Assembly (NCBI GenBank): GCA_905236615.1
Contig: CAJORC010000385.1
Coordinates: 1 to 7,783, forward strand
Reading direction: 5' to 3'
DNA from: an uncultured Lachnospiraceae bacterium
GTDB lineage: Bacteria; Bacillota; Clostridia; Lachnospirales; Lachnospiraceae
DNA: 7,783 nt
The notes below the pieces were generated by a model that saw only the letters and a list, made by a program, of their open reading frames with translations, was not told the origin of the DNA and searched no databases. Made by a program: the position numbers and the translations under genes. Positions within the stretch are counted from its first letter, which is position 1; each line of letters begins with the position of its first letter. Shown piece by piece: positions 6,901 to 7,783 of the stretch.

Positions 6901-7783
6901 CAGAACGGTGATACTGTAAAATATGAGTACAATAATAATGGCGATTTGATTTCCGTAACTGATCCTGCAGGTAAGTCTGAATTAATGACTTATGATGAGC
7001 GTCATAATACTATTTCAAAGACTGATAAAAATGGCTTGATTACAGAATATGAATATGATGTCAATAATAATGTAACAAAGATAGTAAACAAAGATAAGCA
7101 GGGAAAAGAGTATTCTTTCTCGGAGTATAAATATGATGGTAATCTTCTGACTAAGATGACAGATGTTAGAGGTGTGGTTACCAGTTATAAGTATTCAGAT
7201 AAAGGATTGCTGATATCAAAAACTGCAAATTCAGATAAGGAAGACGAACGCAGCCAAATCTATACATATAAGGACGGTTTACTGAACACAGTTACAGATT
7301 CTAATGGCGGTAAAATATTAACCAATCATAATGCACAGGGATTGATTGAGTCATATACTGATTCGGAAGGGCATATCGTAAAGAAGAATAAGTTTGATAA
7401 ATCAGGAAATATTGTATCAGAAAATATTTATTTCTCTGATACAGAATCAAATGAAATAATATATGCTTTTGACAGCAGAGGAAATGAAATCCTGAAGTCC
7501 GATTCTATTGGGAAAGTTTTCGAAAAAACTTATAACGGAAACGGAAAAATAACAACCATGAAGGATGTATCCGGAAATATAAGTAGTTATGAATATGATA
7601 ATGAAGACAGAATAATATCATATACTGACGCTGAAGGAAATACTGAAAAATATGAGTACGATGCCGGTGGAAGAATAACCAATACAATCAGAGCAGACGG
7701 TTTTGAAACGCGATGTGAGTATAACTCTTCTGAAAATTCTGTAAAAACTACGATTGGAAAGAAAGATGAAGAAGGAAATTATG
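3859..7783 (+). CDS. Secreted DUF1906 (GH25-like) - RHS/YD-repeat fusion protein, 3' end missing
   Basis: The frame is open from ATG 3859 to the window edge (1308 residues, no stop). In order: a signal peptide (about 1-39); a wall-binding-like region (about 70-425) with PG-binding-type units such as 'VWSAQQWFN', 'FGEGTRKAF' and 'GPCDGVYGRDTCKRL'; a DUF1906 / Rv2525c-like TIM-barrel domain (about 430-640); a linker; an RHS entry domain (about 669-760) with GDPVNLSDG and GRGWTHNYD; and YD repeats from about 868 to the end. PG-binding-like units before DUF1906 are a familiar clostridial arrangement; DUF1906 is related to GH25 lysozymes, though catalysis is often unproven. RHS/YD repeats build a shell that in other proteins encloses a C-terminal toxin or an adhesin tip. 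The protein is probably exported, bound to peptidoglycan and displays the RHS part. The C-terminus is outside the window, so toxin, adhesin, wall anchor or dockerin all remain possible. Domain calls are good; function is inferred. Confidence 0.93.
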   Translation, partial: MAKFRSILAGVLSFSMLGTVITPEVSEFIGLESRKIYAETVFGDDYSGFKDYVRFITEHFGSGCKEGDDLDVWSAQQWFNYKYGKIDSEIEQLSTELDDDRNRYYGTYSVDGTEFESYTNMEIDASNRYDTMFSLRCAIQIELLYYSQGKDLNSGNYLTINDMYGFNAQGDKINYFGSFGEGTRKAFDQLVKDYGGLDKLPENIIRIINYGLVIKGYGGLESDGVLKYSSGKSDGFVLDGIKDLIRDAGIKDKYSDINNDFDSILLKAILNTDSYTTYNDADDKIRELQQFLNSRTYSDFISEDGIDKSLGIGPCDGVYGRDTCKRLIYFYQKLIFEGTDIQPNGYFGNGTLSNSPDISDYSALNSDLKKVLQYAYYVNGFDCVSSDNFYRLEKSAQEFKKFMNLPGSGDTVTYKGTIKSLLSSAGDGERTALACDTNIQLKKEDIQKLKEAGYKYIGRYVVDERFEKKRLTNEEAENIVDAGLKIIPIYQGFNCGDPDDFTKIKAQKDAVDSMNSAVKIGIPKGSVLYFAVDCDPQGEEIENYVIKYFDELNRLMLSFGNLYKIGVYGTRNVCQKVYDAGYASSAYVADASTGFSGNMGYRMPSCWAFDQFNVSYDGNEIYAGNVQIDKVAVSGIDQGVSKLDKGVEEEYKVRKQYAVKAGSMIWGNMYGDPVNLSDGSHEIEYSAVSVTGAQNIEFALNYSSSEESEGEMGRGWTHNYDKHLEFITETQKSVPVFETDSDGCTVISDNEYTEKTYVKVFDSPGKCIRYSETEKDVFHPDNELLKGYELRKNTDGSWNLDRNHSELYCFDVNGNLTGIRSKEGLFTKIENSSDKIVITDEISGKSITGEKEDGRIISVYSDKTVATVEFSYTDGLLTAINDLNNHVITYTYDDLGRVLTGTDGEGITYFTDSYYDDNYFSSYYDELGLNSELSGEDFNKADTTFGNARKAKYGKIRTQTDALGNVSHFDYIENYSKVSDDDCVYTLTVKVTDRNGNNTESVYDDKNMLVSYTDQNGDTVKYEYNNNGDLISVTDPAGKSELMTYDERHNTISKTDKNGLITEYEYDVNNNVTKIVNKDKQGKEYSFSEYKYDGNLLTKMTDVRGVVTSYKYSDKGLLISKTANSDKEDERSQIYTYKDGLLNTVTDSNGGKILTNHNAQGLIESYTDSEGHIVKKNKFDKSGNIVSENIYFSDTESNEIIYAFDSRGNEILKSDSIGKVFEKTYNGNGKITTMKDVSGNISSYEYDNEDRIISYTDAEGNTEKYEYDAGGRITNTIRADGFETRCEYNSSENSVKTTIGKKDEEGNY
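4066..5133 (+). other. Peptidoglycan-binding-like region
   Basis: Residues about 70-425 hold several copies of a motif with a short helix, then 'G-x-(F/Y)-G-x-(G/D)-T': NYFGSFGEGTRKAF, CDGVYGRDTCKRL and NGYFGNGTLS, each linked to a helix such as RLIYFYQKLIF. Clostridial DUF1906 proteins have the same kind of region before the catalytic-like domain. Wall binding is inferred from that family resemblance; the units are diverged. Confidence 0.6.
5146..5778 (+). other. DUF1906 / Rv2525c-like glycoside-hydrolase-like domain
   Basis: Residues about 430-640. Recognisable landmarks are ACDTN (Asp436), the AGYKYIGRYVV strand (452-462), LTNEEAENIVDAGLKIIPIY (471-490), GSVLYFAVDCD (525-535) with Asp533 and Asp535, YKIGVYGTRNVC (563-574), and WAFDQF (607-612) with Asp610. 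These match the order of motifs in Firmicutes DUF1906 domains, which share the fold of GH25 lysozymes. Acidic residues at the strand ends are kept, so activity on a glycan is possible but not shown. Confidence 0.82.
5863..6021 (+). other. RHS entry segment (DUF6531-like)
   Basis: Residues about 669-721 contain GDPVNLSDG, a strand pair around VTGAQNIEFALNY and the landmark GRGWTHNYD. In RHS proteins this segment directly precedes the YD repeats and helps to close the shell. It marks the junction of the wall-binding half and the RHS half. Confidence 0.7.
6460..7783 (+). repeat. YD (RHS) protein repeats
   Basis: From about residue 868 to the window edge there are many roughly 20-residue units of the type 'Y-x-Y-D/N-x-x-G-x-(L/I)-x-x-x-T-D-x-x-G-x'. 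Examples are TYDDLGRVLTGTDGEG, YNNNGDLISVTDPAG, YEYDVNNNVTKIVNKDK and YEYDAGGRITNTIRADG. One longer acidic, Tyr-rich interruption lies at about residues 910-950. The array is incomplete here; no RHS-associated core motif has been reached at the right edge. Confidence 0.88.

Overview
The window suggests a cellulosome-bearing, low-GC Gram-positive anaerobe, most likely a rumen or gut Ruminococcus close to R. flavefaciens. The evidence is a type I dockerin on a secreted protein, a BspA-type leucine-rich-repeat protein, an iron-sulfur aldo/keto reductase, Gram-positive signal peptides and a large wall-associated RHS/YD-repeat protein. The genus is an inference from this combination; there is no rRNA or other marker gene in the window.

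Left part (1-1970, plus strand): the 3' end of a BspA-type (LRR_5) leucine-rich-repeat gene, coupled by an ATGA stop/start overlap to an aldo/keto reductase with a C-terminal cysteine-rich ferredoxin-like module. These two genes form the end of an operon. Their base composition is near-balanced (48% G+C in one hand-counted line).

Right part (about 2017-7783): markedly AT-richer DNA (22-40% G+C in hand-counted lines) with two divergently transcribed genes for secreted proteins. On the minus strand is a 561-residue protein ending in a dockerin. Its body reads like an M3-family oligoendopeptidase in which the zinc-binding HExxH has been replaced by SISKF, so it looks like a cellulosome-attached pseudopeptidase. 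On the plus strand is a very large gene open to the window's right edge (1308 residues visible). It encodes a signal peptide, a long peptidoglycan-binding-like region, a DUF1906 / Rv2525c-like glycoside-hydrolase-like domain, then an RHS entry domain and many YD repeats. Any C-terminal toxin or other tip, and any immunity gene, would lie beyond the window.

The 156-base gap between the divergent genes holds two textbook sigma-A promoters back to back: a perfect TTGACA-17-TATAAT for the dockerin gene and TTGACT-17-TATTAT for the RHS gene. The two genes may therefore be a linked extracellular module: a wall-binding RHS filament or toxin-delivery protein and a dockerin-borne, probably non-catalytic M3-fold partner. 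The functional link is a hypothesis. The sequence shows only architecture and arrangement.
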